The notes: a model not told the origin generated them from the letters alone. Positions 44,103 through 53,035 are shown, numbered from the stretch's first letter. The stretch is DNA of 64,000 nucleotides from Mycobacterium sp. (GCA_016197405.1 JACPVR010000011.1:248001-312000), one strand, 5' to 3'. Translations and numbers: made by a program.

Positions 44103-45232
44103 AGGTTCTCATCGTCGTCGAGCCCGGCATCGACGGGGCATTCCGCCACGTCGAAGGATTGTGCCGGTACCTGCTGGGCCAGGGTGTCACGGTCCACCTG
44201 GCGTACTCGTCACAGCGCGGCAGCGACGGTCTGGACGAGCTGGTCCACACGATCGCCGCCAACGGCGGCCAGACGTTGGATCTACGGGTCGGCAATGCTC
44301 CGAAACCCAACGACGTCAGGGCATTTCGTGAGCTCCGCCGGTTCGCGCGGTCGGTGCGTCCCGATGTCATCCACGCGCACAGTTCAAAGGCCGGCGTGCT
44401 GGTCCGCGGTATGGCGCTTTCCGGCATCAGGGCCCGGTACTTCTATACCGCGCACGCCTACTACGGAATGGGCGGCACCCGCAGCGCGACGAGATTGGCT
44501 TTCGACGCCATCGAGACCGTGCTGGGCAGGGTCGGCTCCACCATCAACATCTCGCCGGACGAGGCCGAATTCGCGCGCCGGACGTTGCGGGTGCCGCAGC
44601 GCAGAATCAGCGTCATCCACAACCCGGTCGACACGACCATCTTCCGCCCACCCCGGGGCGACGAGCGCGGTTCCATCCGGACGCGTTTCGGTATCCCCGA
44701 TACGGCGCTGGTGCTCGGCTCGGTCGGCAGGTTGTCGTTCCAGAAGGATCCCGTCACGATGCACCGCGCTGTCGCCGAGGTCATGGCGGACAACCCGAAT
44801 CTGTGGTTCTGCCGGGTGGGACGTGGCGAGATGGACGCCGAACTTGACGTGCTGGCCGACGATCTCGGTATCCGCCCGCGAATGGTCAGCATCGCCTACC
44901 TGGAGTCGCCGGCCGAGATCTACCGTGCCTTCGATGCTTTCATCAGTACCTCACGCTACGAGGCCGGCTGGCCGTTCGTGGTGCTCGAGGCGATGGCAAG
45001 TGAGCTTCCCGTCGTCGTCACGGGAGCGCGGGGTACCTCCGATATCGGCGCCCGCGGGTTGAGCCACTGCTGGACGGCCGACACCGGCGACGTCGGCGGG
45101 TTCGCCGACGCGATCCGGTCCTGGGTGGATGACACCGAGAACCGCCGCCCGATCAACCACCGGTCAATCGTCGAGGACCGGTTCGGAGTCGACGCGCTGT
45201 TCGGAGCGGTGCTGCGGCTGTACGCCGACTGA
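44099..45232 (+). CDS. GT4-family glycosyltransferase
   Basis: 377-aa GT-B enzyme: N-terminal MKVLIVVEPGIDGAFRHVEGLCRYLLGQG, VIHAHSSKAGVLVRGMALSG and FYTAHAYYGMGG. C-terminal donor site VLGSVGRLSFQKDPVTMHRAV, then TSRYEAGWPFVVLEAMASELPVVVTG with the acidic pair of GT4. Resembles WcaL/RfaB-type EPS transferases. Coupled to the upstream GT by ATGA. Its last 69 nt overlap the 3' end of the flippase gene on the other strand, an unusually long convergent overlap. Confidence 0.88.
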   Translation: MKVLIVVEPGIDGAFRHVEGLCRYLLGQGVTVHLAYSSQRGSDGLDELVHTIAANGGQTLDLRVGNAPKPNDVRAFRELRRFARSVRPDVIHAHSSKAGVLVRGMALSGIRARYFYTAHAYYGMGGTRSATRLAFDAIETVLGRVGSTINISPDEAEFARRTLRVPQRRISVIHNPVDTTIFRPPRGDERGSIRTRFGIPDTALVLGSVGRLSFQKDPVTMHRAVAEVMADNPNLWFCRVGRGEMDAELDVLADDLGIRPRMVSIAYLESPAEIYRAFDAFISTSRYEAGWPFVVLEAMASELPVVVTGARGTSDIGARGLSHCWTADTGDVGGFADAIRSWVDDTENRRPINHRSIVEDRFGVDALFGAVLRLYAD

Positions 45233-46591
45233 CCCCGCAACGTTGTCGGCCACGTCGGGTTTGGTACCGGTGGTGTCGGCGATCAGCTCCCGAACGGCCC
45301 GGATGACGTGCCGGTGAGCGCGCGGCGCACGATGGAAAACCTTGCGCGCGGTGAGCCATTCGCAGAACGACAGGGCCGCCACACCGCATGACGAGACGAT
45401 TGCGAGCTCGACCGGGCCACCGAGGAATGCCGCCGCCACCGTCAGCGGGAACGTGACGGCGAGCACCATCACGGCGGTGCGGGAGACCTCGTTGACATTG
45501 CCGCCGATGATCAGCAGGGAGATGTTGACGTTGAAGGCGGCCTGGAAGATGCCGCTGGCCGCCAGGATCACCAGCAGGATGTTGGCGTCGCGCATCAAGG
45601 GGCCGTACGCGAACTGCAGCGCCAGGTCGCCGATGACGGCCAGTGCGATCACCGTCAGGGTCGTGATCGTCACGTTGACCGTCGCCAGGTTCGACAACAG
45701 CCGGACCACATCGTCCTTCTTGCCCGCGGCCCACAGCCGGGCCGCCGGGGGAGTGACCGCCAGGGCAGCCAGGCTCTCCAAGATGGTCACCTGCATCGCG
45801 ATGGTTGCCGCCGCACTGTAATGCGTTGCCATCGTGGGATGGAACGCCGCGTTGGCCAACCAGATAGTGCCGGACATCATCAGAAACGACGACAGTTCCA
45901 GGCTGAAGAGTTTGGTGCCCGAGGTTATCGCGTCGCGGACACCGGCGATCCCCGTCGATCCGCGGAAGGCCACATTGTGCCGCGCGGCGAACAGTGCGAC
46001 CGCCAGCTGGATCGCCGCCACCACCGCGTAGGTGGCCAGCAGGATCACCAGCGACGGGCTTTCCAACGTTATCGCCACCAGCCCGATCACCGGCAACACC
46101 ATGGTGCTGCGGATGTAATGCATGGTGGCCACCGACGCGGCGACCCTGCCCACCGCGGCGAAGATGTCGCTGAGCATCAACCGGACCGTCTCGATGACGA
46201 TGATGACCGTCGTCAGCGCCACGGCCGGCAGGAAGTCGCCATGCCCGATCAAGCCTGCGGTGGCGGCCAACGCGATCAACGGTGCGGTCGGCAGCGTCAG
46301 GAAGATGGTGGAACGCAGGTGTGCCCCGGCGATGGCGCGCTTCTTACCGGGATCGGATTCGGAAGGGATCAGCCGCACCACGTTGGGGCCCAGACCCAGC
46401 CGGCCCACCAGCGGGCCGATCGAAAGGGCGGCCAGGACTGCGAAGAAGGCCGCGGTGTCCTTGCTGTCCAGGGTCCGGACCACGATCACGGTCAACAAGA
46501 ACGTCGAGACCATCCCGGCGGCGGCAGCCACCACCCGCAGCACGAAACTGCGGTGCAGTTCTGTCTTCGCGGCGGAATCTTCGTCGCTCAC
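45164..46591 (-). CDS. polysaccharide flippase-like membrane protein (Wzx/MOP superfamily)
   Basis: 475-aa polytopic protein with about 12-14 helices, MATE/MOP-type pattern: SFVLRVVAAAAGMVSTFLLTVIVVRTLDSKDTAAFFAVLA at the N-terminus, as in Wzx and lipopolysaccharide flippases. A hydrophilic C-terminus of about 60 residues extends past the last helix. It would move lipid-linked repeat units across the membrane for the Wzy-like polymerase. GTG 46591 overlaps the GT2 stop (GTGA). Its C-terminal coding part overlaps the GT4 gene by 69 nt; an earlier stop is not available, so the overlap is real if the reading frame is right. Confidence 0.8.
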   Translation of the reverse strand: MSDEDSAAKTELHRSFVLRVVAAAAGMVSTFLLTVIVVRTLDSKDTAAFFAVLAALSIGPLVGRLGLGPNVVRLIPSESDPGKKRAIAGAHLRSTIFLTLPTAPLIALAATAGLIGHGDFLPAVALTTVIIVIETVRLMLSDIFAAVGRVAASVATMHYIRSTMVLPVIGLVAITLESPSLVILLATYAVVAAIQLAVALFAARHNVAFRGSTGIAGVRDAITSGTKLFSLELSSFLMMSGTIWLANAAFHPTMATHYSAAATIAMQVTILESLAALAVTPPAARLWAAGKKDDVVRLLSNLATVNVTITTLTVIALAVIGDLALQFAYGPLMRDANILLVILAASGIFQAAFNVNISLLIIGGNVNEVSRTAVMVLAVTFPLTVAAAFLGGPVELAIVSSCGVAALSFCEWLTARKVFHRAPRAHRHVIRAVRELIADTTGTKPDVADNVAGSVGVQPQHRSEQRVDSEPVLDD

Positions 46592-47445
46592 GGGGAGATT
46601 CCTCGCCACCCGGCCACCACGCCGCGCAGGTAGGCCATATCGGAGCGGGCCAGGGTGCGCTGCCCCTTGGCGGCGCGGATCCCGCTGCCGGCCAGCTTGC
46701 GCGCGCTGTGGTAGCCCAGCTGGGTGACCGACAGCCGGTGCCGACGCCACAGGTGGCCGATCCCGACCCCGTACTTGAGCATCTTGTCGACGAATTCGTC
46801 GGTTATCGCGTTGCGGTCGTCGTCCTGGTAGATGTGCAGGTCGGGTTGGTACAGGATGTCTCCGCCCGCGGCGATGACCCGCAACAGCAAGTCGGATTCC
46901 TCGCCCGCGCCACGCCACCCCGGCGAGCCGGTGCCGATTCCCTCGTCGAACGGTGCGGCCGAGGGGAGCGCCGATCGACGCAGGAACATGGTGCTGCAGA
47001 TGGAGGTCCGCATGAAGTTGAGCCGGCTGACCGGCACCGGCCGGTCGAGCCAGCGCAGCATCGACGGTCGACCGTCGGCGGTCACCTGTTGCCCGGAGAC
47101 ACCGGCGAGGTCGCGACGCTCGTCGAGCAGTGCCAGCACCCGGCCTATGGTGTCCGGTGGGTACCAGCAGTTGTCATCAGGGAAGGCCAGGACCGGCGCT
47201 TTGGCCAGGCCCACACCGACATTGCGGCCCACCGAAGCGCCTCGGCCACTGCGGGCGGTCTGCCAGGGCCCCGACGGCGGCCGCTGCTCGAGGAGCCGGG
47301 CGCTGGCCTGGTCTTGGCTCTGATCGACGAGAACGACCTCGATCCGGTCGGCGACATCGCTGGCTGCTACGGAATCGAGCAGTCGTGCAAGGGCAACGGG
47401 TCGTCCGATGGTGCTGCACACCAACGAGATCAACGGTTCTGTCAT
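46588..47445 (-). CDS. GT2-family glycosyltransferase
   Basis: 285-aa GT-A transferase. It opens LISLVCSTIGRPVALARLLDSV, the nucleotide-binding acidic residue lies in EVVLVDQSQDQA and the DxD-equivalent is LAFPDDNCWYPPDTI. A later acidic motif (GAGEESDLLLRVIAAGGDILYQPDLHIYQDD) supplies the catalytic base in inverting enzymes. A basic C-terminal tail may sit on the membrane. Its start overlaps the Wzz-like gene stop, and its own stop overlaps the flippase start, so wzz-GT2-flippase is a tightly coupled minus-strand unit. Confidence 0.88.
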   Translation of the reverse strand: MTEPLISLVCSTIGRPVALARLLDSVAASDVADRIEVVLVDQSQDQASARLLEQRPPSGPWQTARSGRGASVGRNVGVGLAKAPVLAFPDDNCWYPPDTIGRVLALLDERRDLAGVSGQQVTADGRPSMLRWLDRPVPVSRLNFMRTSICSTMFLRRSALPSAAPFDEGIGTGSPGWRGAGEESDLLLRVIAAGGDILYQPDLHIYQDDDRNAITDEFVDKMLKYGVGIGHLWRRHRLSVTQLGYHSARKLAGSGIRAAKGQRTLARSDMAYLRGVVAGWRGISP

Positions 47446-48917
47446 GCGGTGTGGTCCGCCATCGCGTCCGAATCCTGGGAGCGCGGTCCGGATTCGGCCC
47501 GCTCGTCACCGTCGGAGCGACTGACCGAATGCCGCGACCGCCGGATATCGGCCTGGGTCCGTTTGCCTGCTTTGCTCCACCATTTGCGGCGGGTGCAGAC
47601 CACCGACACCGGGAGGTCGGCGGATTTGGCCAGCCGATCGACCATGCGTGCCGTGCCCAGCGCATCCCTGCCCAGCATCGCGACGATGATCAGCTGGTCG
47701 GCGTGTGCGGCGACCTCGGTGAGTGCGGGTGTGCTGTCGATCGATCCGCCGTCGATCACCACGGTCTTCGTCGCGGCGGGGTCGTCGGCCGACACATCTG
47801 TCAGTTCCTCGATCGAATCGAACGATTCGTCAGCGGTGGGCAGGTGCACGACGGTGGCCGACTCGTGGTCGGCCGCCGCGAATCCGATCAGCTGCGCCAC
47901 GGCCGCGGCACCGGACTCCGCGGAGACACCGACGAGCAGCAGGCGCCCGGACCGCGGTGCCGGGAGCTGGGCGTAGATCGAGCGTGCGACGGCGGCTTCG
48001 GCGTTGTTGAGGCCGTCGTCGCGGAACGACTTCGCCGAAATGTCGACGACGGGCATCAGCACGGGACCGAACTCGTCCTCCAGGGCACGCGGGGAGGTGA
48101 TCAGGCCGCTGCGCTTCCGCAACGCGAAGGCAGCCGACAGTGCCACCAGCCCGCCGAGCAGGCCTCCTGCCACTGCTCCCAGCGACCAGCCGGGCGCGCC
48201 ATCTGTCGTCGTGTCGACCGGTGGCTGCACCACCTGCACACCCGGTCCGCGCTGCATCTGGACATCGATGGCGGTGCGCTCCTGTTCGAGCAGATTGATC
48301 CGCGCCAGCCTGCTGTCCAACGGCTGGCCGGTCATACCGCCGGGGCCGAGCTGCTCCACCGGCAAGCCGTTCTCGTCGACCAGCATGCCGTTCTGCTGCG
48401 CCTGCAACTTGCTGTCGTTGATCTCGGTCTGCAGACCGTTGATGACGTCGTTGATGGCGTTCGTCGCGGCCTGGCCGCGTTCGCGGATCTGTTGAACGGA
48501 GTGCTCGGAATACACCTTGACGGCCGCGTCGACGGTGCGCTGTGCGTCGGCCAGGCTGGGTCCGTCGCTGGTGAGGCTGATCATCGAGGATTGGCCGGTC
48601 TGCACCGCGGTGACGGCGGGCCTGCCGTTCTGGTTGAGCTCCTTGGCGACGGCGGCGGCGAAACCGGGTGAGGTCAGGTAGGCGACCTCACCGGACATGA
48701 AGCTCGGTTGGGTGTCGGATGACGGTGCGGTGTTGGTCATGATCTGGTTCGGGTCGATCGGTTGCTCGACCCGAATGAGTGCTGTCGCCTGCACGTTTGT
48801 GGTGGAACCGGACATCGCGAAACCGCCGAGCGCCGCGCCGAGCACGATCCCGATCAGCGTCGCCGGCCACAGGGGGGTTGCCCACCTGGTCACGGCGGCA
48901 GGTGTGGTTCGGCGCAT
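47442..48917 (-). CDS. Wzz-type chain-length protein with degenerate BY-kinase domain
   Basis: 491 aa. TM1 at about 18-36 (PATLIGIVLGAALGGFAM), an extracytoplasmic domain with coiled-coil character (about 140-222, VQQIRERGQAATNAINDVINGLQTE), TM2 at about 245-266, then a cytosolic domain of about 220 residues. The latter follows the CapB/CpsD-type BY-kinase fold (RLLLVGVSAESGAAAVAQLIG; KTVVIDGGSIDSTP; AHADQLIIVAMLGRD), but the Walker A GKT/S is replaced by GAA at 336-338 and there is no C-terminal tyrosine cluster. It therefore probably sets polymer length without kinase activity. RBS GGAG precedes ATG 48917. First gene of wzz-GT2-flippase. Confidence 0.82.
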   Translation of the reverse strand: MRRTTPAAVTRWATPLWPATLIGIVLGAALGGFAMSGSTTNVQATALIRVEQPIDPNQIMTNTAPSSDTQPSFMSGEVAYLTSPGFAAAVAKELNQNGRPAVTAVQTGQSSMISLTSDGPSLADAQRTVDAAVKVYSEHSVQQIRERGQAATNAINDVINGLQTEINDSKLQAQQNGMLVDENGLPVEQLGPGGMTGQPLDSRLARINLLEQERTAIDVQMQRGPGVQVVQPPVDTTTDGAPGWSLGAVAGGLLGGLVALSAAFALRKRSGLITSPRALEDEFGPVLMPVVDISAKSFRDDGLNNAEAAVARSIYAQLPAPRSGRLLLVGVSAESGAAAVAQLIGFAAADHESATVVHLPTADESFDSIEELTDVSADDPAATKTVVIDGGSIDSTPALTEVAAHADQLIIVAMLGRDALGTARMVDRLAKSADLPVSVVCTRRKWWSKAGKRTQADIRRSRHSVSRSDGDERAESGPRSQDSDAMADHTA

Positions 48918-49236
48918 CAGGGCTCCAAGCTCTCAACAGTCCTGCACATACTATTAGGCGCGATCCTCCGGAGCGAACCATTGCGGTTTTGCTCCCTTTG
49001 CGCCGGTTGCCGGGCGACCCGGCAGCCTTTGCGGACGGGCCCGTACGGTCGTGGATGCGTCGCCGGCGGTCGGTCGGTGCGTGGGCACCTGCTCCGGGGC
49101 GGACGTAGTTCGGCGCTGCACTGCGATCGCCGAATTCGGTGGCCACGCCGCGCTGCGGCCCGTCCCGCCGTCGAGGCCGAAGTCGCACGGGCAGCGCTTC
49201 TAGCAGCCAACCTGGCATCGCCGGCGGTCGTCGCGG
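48918..49236 (-). promoter_or_regulatory. gap between acpS-like and wzz-like genes (wzz promoter)
   Basis: 319 nt with no convincing gene. On the minus strand, GGAG sits about 6 nt before the wzz ATG, and TAGTAT at 48948-48953 is a plausible -10 box about 31 nt upstream of the start. No matching -35 is clear. The remaining stretch (49000-49236) is GC-rich with several short open frames that show no homology; it may be decayed coding sequence. Confidence 0.45.
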
Positions 49237-49650
49237 TCATCGACACAGGACCACCACCACGGCCATGGCATGGCAGTCGGCATGTGACAGCGAAAGCGAT
49301 GTCTCGATCCAGCCCTGATCCGCCGCGCGCCGCGCCGTGGTCCCGGTGAGCTTGACCACAGGTGTCGCGCCGGAGCGGGCCACCTCGATCTCGAAGAACG
49401 GAAACGCGGCGGCGGGCTCGGCGAAAACTTTGATAACTGCCTCTTTTGCCGCAAACCTCGCCGCGAGCCGTTGCAGGCTCTTCGGGCCCGCGCAGTCGGC
49501 GAGTTCGGCGGCGGTGAAAACCCGGTTGAGGTAACGGTCGCCGAACTGTGCCAGCGAGTTCTCGATCTCCTCCAGGGCCACCACATCGCAACCCACCCGG
49601 ATGCGGGGGTCGCCGAGGGTTTGCGGCGAACCGGAGGCGCGGGCGGTCAC
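49237..49650 (-). CDS. AcpS-type 4'-phosphopantetheinyl transferase
   Basis: 137-aa trimeric-type holo-ACP synthase. It moves 4'-phosphopantetheine from CoA to a serine on a carrier protein. Motifs: IRVGCDVVALEEIENSLAQFGDRYLNRVFTAAE (Mg Asp22) and RLAARFAAKEAVIKVF (Glu70), then LSLSHADCHAMAVVVV. Mycobacteria carry a housekeeping AcpS near fatty-acid synthase; this additional copy lies in the operon of the carrier protein at 53036-53275 and is the likely dedicated activator. Start GTG/ATG at 49650 overlaps the GH2-like stop (49647) by 4 nt. Confidence 0.9.
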   Translation of the reverse strand: MTARASGSPQTLGDPRIRVGCDVVALEEIENSLAQFGDRYLNRVFTAAELADCAGPKSLQRLAARFAAKEAVIKVFAEPAAAFPFFEIEVARSGATPVVKLTGTTARRAADQGWIETSLSLSHADCHAMAVVVVLCR

Positions 49651-52046
49651 GATCGCACCTCGATCGGCGCCACGTCGTGGGCGTCGACGGAGGACACCGA
49701 CCCCAAGGTGGCGGCCGCGGGCCCACCGGTCAGCCGAATGCGGTAGGGCAACCCGGCGGGCAGGGCGAAGAAGTTGTCGGACGGTTCGCTGCCGGTGGTC
49801 TCGACACGGACGTAGCGCAGCGCCGACGCGGCCGAGATCTCGACGTCCCAGTCACCGTCGGGACGGGCTGTCGCCACCGCCTGCAGTGCTGAATTCACCG
49901 GAGCTGCTTGCGGTTTCACGATCAACGCATCACGCAGCGGCACGTCCCGGCCCGGCAGTCGCAGTACGGCCTCCGCGGCGCCGGTCGCGGGTGAGGAGAA
50001 CCGGAACGCGTGCGACAGATCACGGAAGGCGCCGGACAGCTCGGCATCGTGCCATGTCGAGCAGTGGCGCGCGGCGACGGTGATTTCCCGGGTCACATCG
50101 ACGATTGTGCGCCCGGAGGTGTCGGTGGCGCGCAATATCAGCTCGCCGTGTACCGGATCCGGTGTGTCGTTGTGGATGTCGACGCGGATACCGGAGAGGC
50201 CGGCATCGCTGACGATCACCGCGACCGGTGCCCACACCCGGCGCAGGACCACCATCGCGGCCTTGGGGGCGCCGTCGACGTCGAGCAGTCCCCAGCCGGC
50301 GCCCGGCCGGGTGTCCTTACCCGTCAGCACCAGTGCGCCGGCGCACCCGGAGTCGGGTCTGCGCCAGTAACCGAAGCACTGCAGCATGGCCTCGGCGATG
50401 GCCAGCCGGCCCATCTCGAGATAACGCGGCGGGTCGATTCGGCGCACCGCCAACGGATCCTGGCCGAAGACCTCCCGGACATAGAAGTCCCGGACATCCT
50501 CGAAGTCCCACGATGCACCGCGGTCTCGGGGCACCTCGGCCTTCCATGCGGGCTCGTGTCCGGCCGCCGCGGCGGAACCGAAGTAGCGCTCGACGGCCTG
50601 CGGTGACGGGGGATTGGCGAATGCCAGGCATTCGGCGGCGAACCGCACCCCGGCAGAACGGACATCGGCCAGCGGGCGCAGGTAACCGCCGACGCCGAAC
50701 CAGTGCGCCACGCCGGTGTCGGGCCGGATGGCCAGATCGGTGCTGCCGGCCGGGGGTGCCGGGCTGGCCCGGACGTAGGGCACCGCGGCGCCGCGCGACA
50801 CCGCCTCGGGTAGCAGCTCGTCGATCACCGGCATCGAGAACTCACCGCTGTCGAGTCCGAGCATCTCCGGGCGCTGCAGGGTTTCGCTGCCGCCGCTCAC
50901 CACGGCCAACGCCGGGTTACCCGACACCGCGGCGAGCAGCTCGGTGACCTCGCGGACGATGAGCGGCCCGAGATCCTCGGGCGGATCGAATGTCGCCTGC
51001 ATGGCGTCCTGCCAGACCAGCACGCCCAATTCGGCGCAGCTGTCCCAAAACTCGGGTTGCTCGGGCAACAGCCCGCCGACGATCCGCAGCATGGTGGCTC
51101 CGCTGTCGGCGAAGGCCGCCACCTGCTCGTGCATCGTGGCGCGGTCGGTGTGCAGGCGGACGGCGTCCGGCGGTGACCAGGTGGCGCCGCGGCAGAAGAT
51201 GTCCACTCCGTTGACCCGCAGCCCGAACCCGCCCGCGCCGGTGCGGGCCTGCACCGAACGGAAGCCGACGAGGCGACGTGTGCGCTGGCCCGCGATGTCG
51301 ATCTCGGCGTGGTACAGCGGCTGCGCGCCGTAGCCGTGCGGCCACCACAGCTGCACGTCGCTCAGCAGCACTTCGACGCTGAAGTGTCCGTCGGCGATAG
51401 TGTCGGTCGCCTGCGCGAGCAGTTCGCCCGACGGTCCCGAGACGCTGAGCGCAACGGGTGTGCCGTCAGGTGCGCCGCTGCCGCCGGTGACCACCACCAA
51501 GCCGGTGTCCGGGTCGGTGCGCACCGTGACGTGGTGGGCTGCCGCCACGGCCCTGGCATGTGCCGGTCGCCAGAAACCAACCGGCGCAGGGACATTACCG
51601 TAGACCGGAGCGCGTCCGAGCAGCGTCGTGCGGGCCCAGCGCAGGCCGGGCGCACCGACCAGGCTCGACCGCCACCGCCCGCGCGGCCGCCTGCTGCGCA
51701 GCCAGCTCTGCAGGGAACGGAACCGAACGCAGATCTCGTGCGTACCCTCGTCGAGATCGACATGCACAGGCAGGAACATCGATTCGACTGTGGTCACCAG
51801 GTCGCCGTCGACGAAAACGTCGGCAGGAAAGGTCAACCCGTCGAATTCGATTCGCAGCGGTTCGGCTGTCTGCAGCACACAGCGGTGCCACCAGTCGAAG
51901 GCGTCAGGATCGACACCGTCAGCGAAAACTCCTACTGGACAAGGTATTTCGATATCCGTGGCGCCGGCCCATCGCTCGACCAGTTCGGCGGGTTTGGCGG
52001 CCTCGTCGGGCGCGCAACGCAGCACCTGCCAGCGGGCCGGCATCAT
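49647..52046 (-). CDS. GH2-like glycoside hydrolase, cytosolic
   Basis: 799-aa protein with glycoside hydrolase family 2 layout: N-terminal sugar-binding sandwich (residues about 60-170), immunoglobulin-like domain to about 270, TIM barrel beginning GGFGLRVNGVDIFCRGATWSPPDAV (about 272-296), and C-terminal sandwich domains. Acid/base candidate Glu388 occurs in NPALAVVSGGSETLQ (beta-mannosidases have GNNE here); nucleophile candidate Glu472 in VRFAAECLAFANPP. No signal peptide, so it acts in the cytosol, odd for a polysaccharide hydrolase. It overlaps the DUF1839-like gene by one base and the AcpS gene by 4 nt. Role could be trimming or a non-hydrolytic transfer to a sugar. Confidence 0.78.
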   Translation of the reverse strand: MMPARWQVLRCAPDEAAKPAELVERWAGATDIEIPCPVGVFADGVDPDAFDWWHRCVLQTAEPLRIEFDGLTFPADVFVDGDLVTTVESMFLPVHVDLDEGTHEICVRFRSLQSWLRSRRPRGRWRSSLVGAPGLRWARTTLLGRAPVYGNVPAPVGFWRPAHARAVAAAHHVTVRTDPDTGLVVVTGGSGAPDGTPVALSVSGPSGELLAQATDTIADGHFSVEVLLSDVQLWWPHGYGAQPLYHAEIDIAGQRTRRLVGFRSVQARTGAGGFGLRVNGVDIFCRGATWSPPDAVRLHTDRATMHEQVAAFADSGATMLRIVGGLLPEQPEFWDSCAELGVLVWQDAMQATFDPPEDLGPLIVREVTELLAAVSGNPALAVVSGGSETLQRPEMLGLDSGEFSMPVIDELLPEAVSRGAAVPYVRASPAPPAGSTDLAIRPDTGVAHWFGVGGYLRPLADVRSAGVRFAAECLAFANPPSPQAVERYFGSAAAAGHEPAWKAEVPRDRGASWDFEDVRDFYVREVFGQDPLAVRRIDPPRYLEMGRLAIAEAMLQCFGYWRRPDSGCAGALVLTGKDTRPGAGWGLLDVDGAPKAAMVVLRRVWAPVAVIVSDAGLSGIRVDIHNDTPDPVHGELILRATDTSGRTIVDVTREITVAARHCSTWHDAELSGAFRDLSHAFRFSSPATGAAEAVLRLPGRDVPLRDALIVKPQAAPVNSALQAVATARPDGDWDVEISAASALRYVRVETTGSEPSDNFFALPAGLPYRIRLTGGPAAATLGSVSSVDAHDVAPIEVRS

Positions 52047-53035
52047 CAGCGCAGTGCCGCGGCTATCACGTCGTGAGCCGACTGCCAGGACAGGGCCATT
52101 TGCTCAAGGGTCGGATCGACATCGGTCGTGCGGCCACGAGCCACCCGGGCCAGCTTGAACTGAACCGACTTCGCCCCGGTCGCCACGGCACGGAAATGTT
52201 CCGCGGCGCCTGCGGCACCCGGCAGCACCGTGTCGACGCATTCGGTGAAGTCGGCGGCCAGCTCTGCGGTCGCGCCGCACTGGCGCAGGGTCGCGAAGGC
52301 CCAGAGGTGAAATTTCTCCAGTCCCGCACCGGGCAGCCACTCGATGGCGGTGCGCACGCCGTCGGCGAGCCGGTCGATCGGATTACCCTGCGGCACACGG
52401 GATGCGTGTTCGCGGGTTATCGCCAGCAGCGCGCCGGCCTCGGCCCGCTCGGGGTAGCGCCGGATCTGTTCGACATAGGGCGGCAGCGTGACGCCCACGG
52501 TCCCCGCCAACCCGAAAACACCGTCGAAATCGGCATCTCGCAGCTCGTAGAGACCGGCGTTGTGCAGGTACCACATCACCCGTGCCTCGCGGTCGATGCG
52601 GGTCGGCAGGATGGTGGTCTTGACGTGGTCGGCACGGTAGGCGGTGCCTGCGGTATCGGGCAGCCACCAGCTGTCCATCTCGACGGTGTGCAGTACCCCG
52701 CGGGACGGGCCTGCCTCCAAGGTCTCCAGCACCGGCTGCCAGACACTGTCCTCGGTGACTTCCAGTCCGTACAGGCGGCGTAGGTCTTCCGGTGGCTGCT
52801 TGATGAACGACCACTGGACGCCGTCATGGTCGGCCGAAAGGGTGCATGCGAACGCGGGCACCGGATCCAGACCCAGGGCGTGCAGCAGCTCGACGGCGAG
52901 GTCGAAGTAGCAATTGGTCTCCGGCCAGCTGCGTTCGGCGTCGTGGACGAAATGCGGTCGGTAGGTCGCGGGATCGGCGCTGATGTGCAGCGAGTCACTG
53001 CCGAGCAGGCCTGCGCTGGACGCGGGGGCGACCAC
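52046..53035 (-). CDS. DUF1839-like protein
   Basis: 329 aa, no signal or membrane segment. The pattern WPETNCYFDLAVELLHALGLDPVPAFACTL, WSFIKQPPEDLRRLYGLEV and VEMDSWWLPDTAGTAYRADHVKTTI is what I know as DUF1839, a family found beside amino acid:carrier protein ligases. A C-terminal helical part follows. Conserved Cys, Asp, His and Lys suggest an enzyme, perhaps the acyltransferase or editing component taking the amino acid from the carrier protein; this is inference. GTG 53035 comes directly after the carrier protein TAA stop (no gap). Confidence 0.7.
   Translation of the reverse strand: MVAPASSAGLLGSDSLHISADPATYRPHFVHDAERSWPETNCYFDLAVELLHALGLDPVPAFACTLSADHDGVQWSFIKQPPEDLRRLYGLEVTEDSVWQPVLETLEAGPSRGVLHTVEMDSWWLPDTAGTAYRADHVKTTILPTRIDREARVMWYLHNAGLYELRDADFDGVFGLAGTVGVTLPPYVEQIRRYPERAEAGALLAITREHASRVPQGNPIDRLADGVRTAIEWLPGAGLEKFHLWAFATLRQCGATAELAADFTECVDTVLPGAAGAAEHFRAVATGAKSVQFKLARVARGRTTDVDPTLEQMALSWQSAHDVIAAALR

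Noticed and set aside
48960..49236. Small protein genes in the acpS-wzz gap
   Set aside because: Short frames on both strands have no ribosome binding site, homology or consistent codon use.
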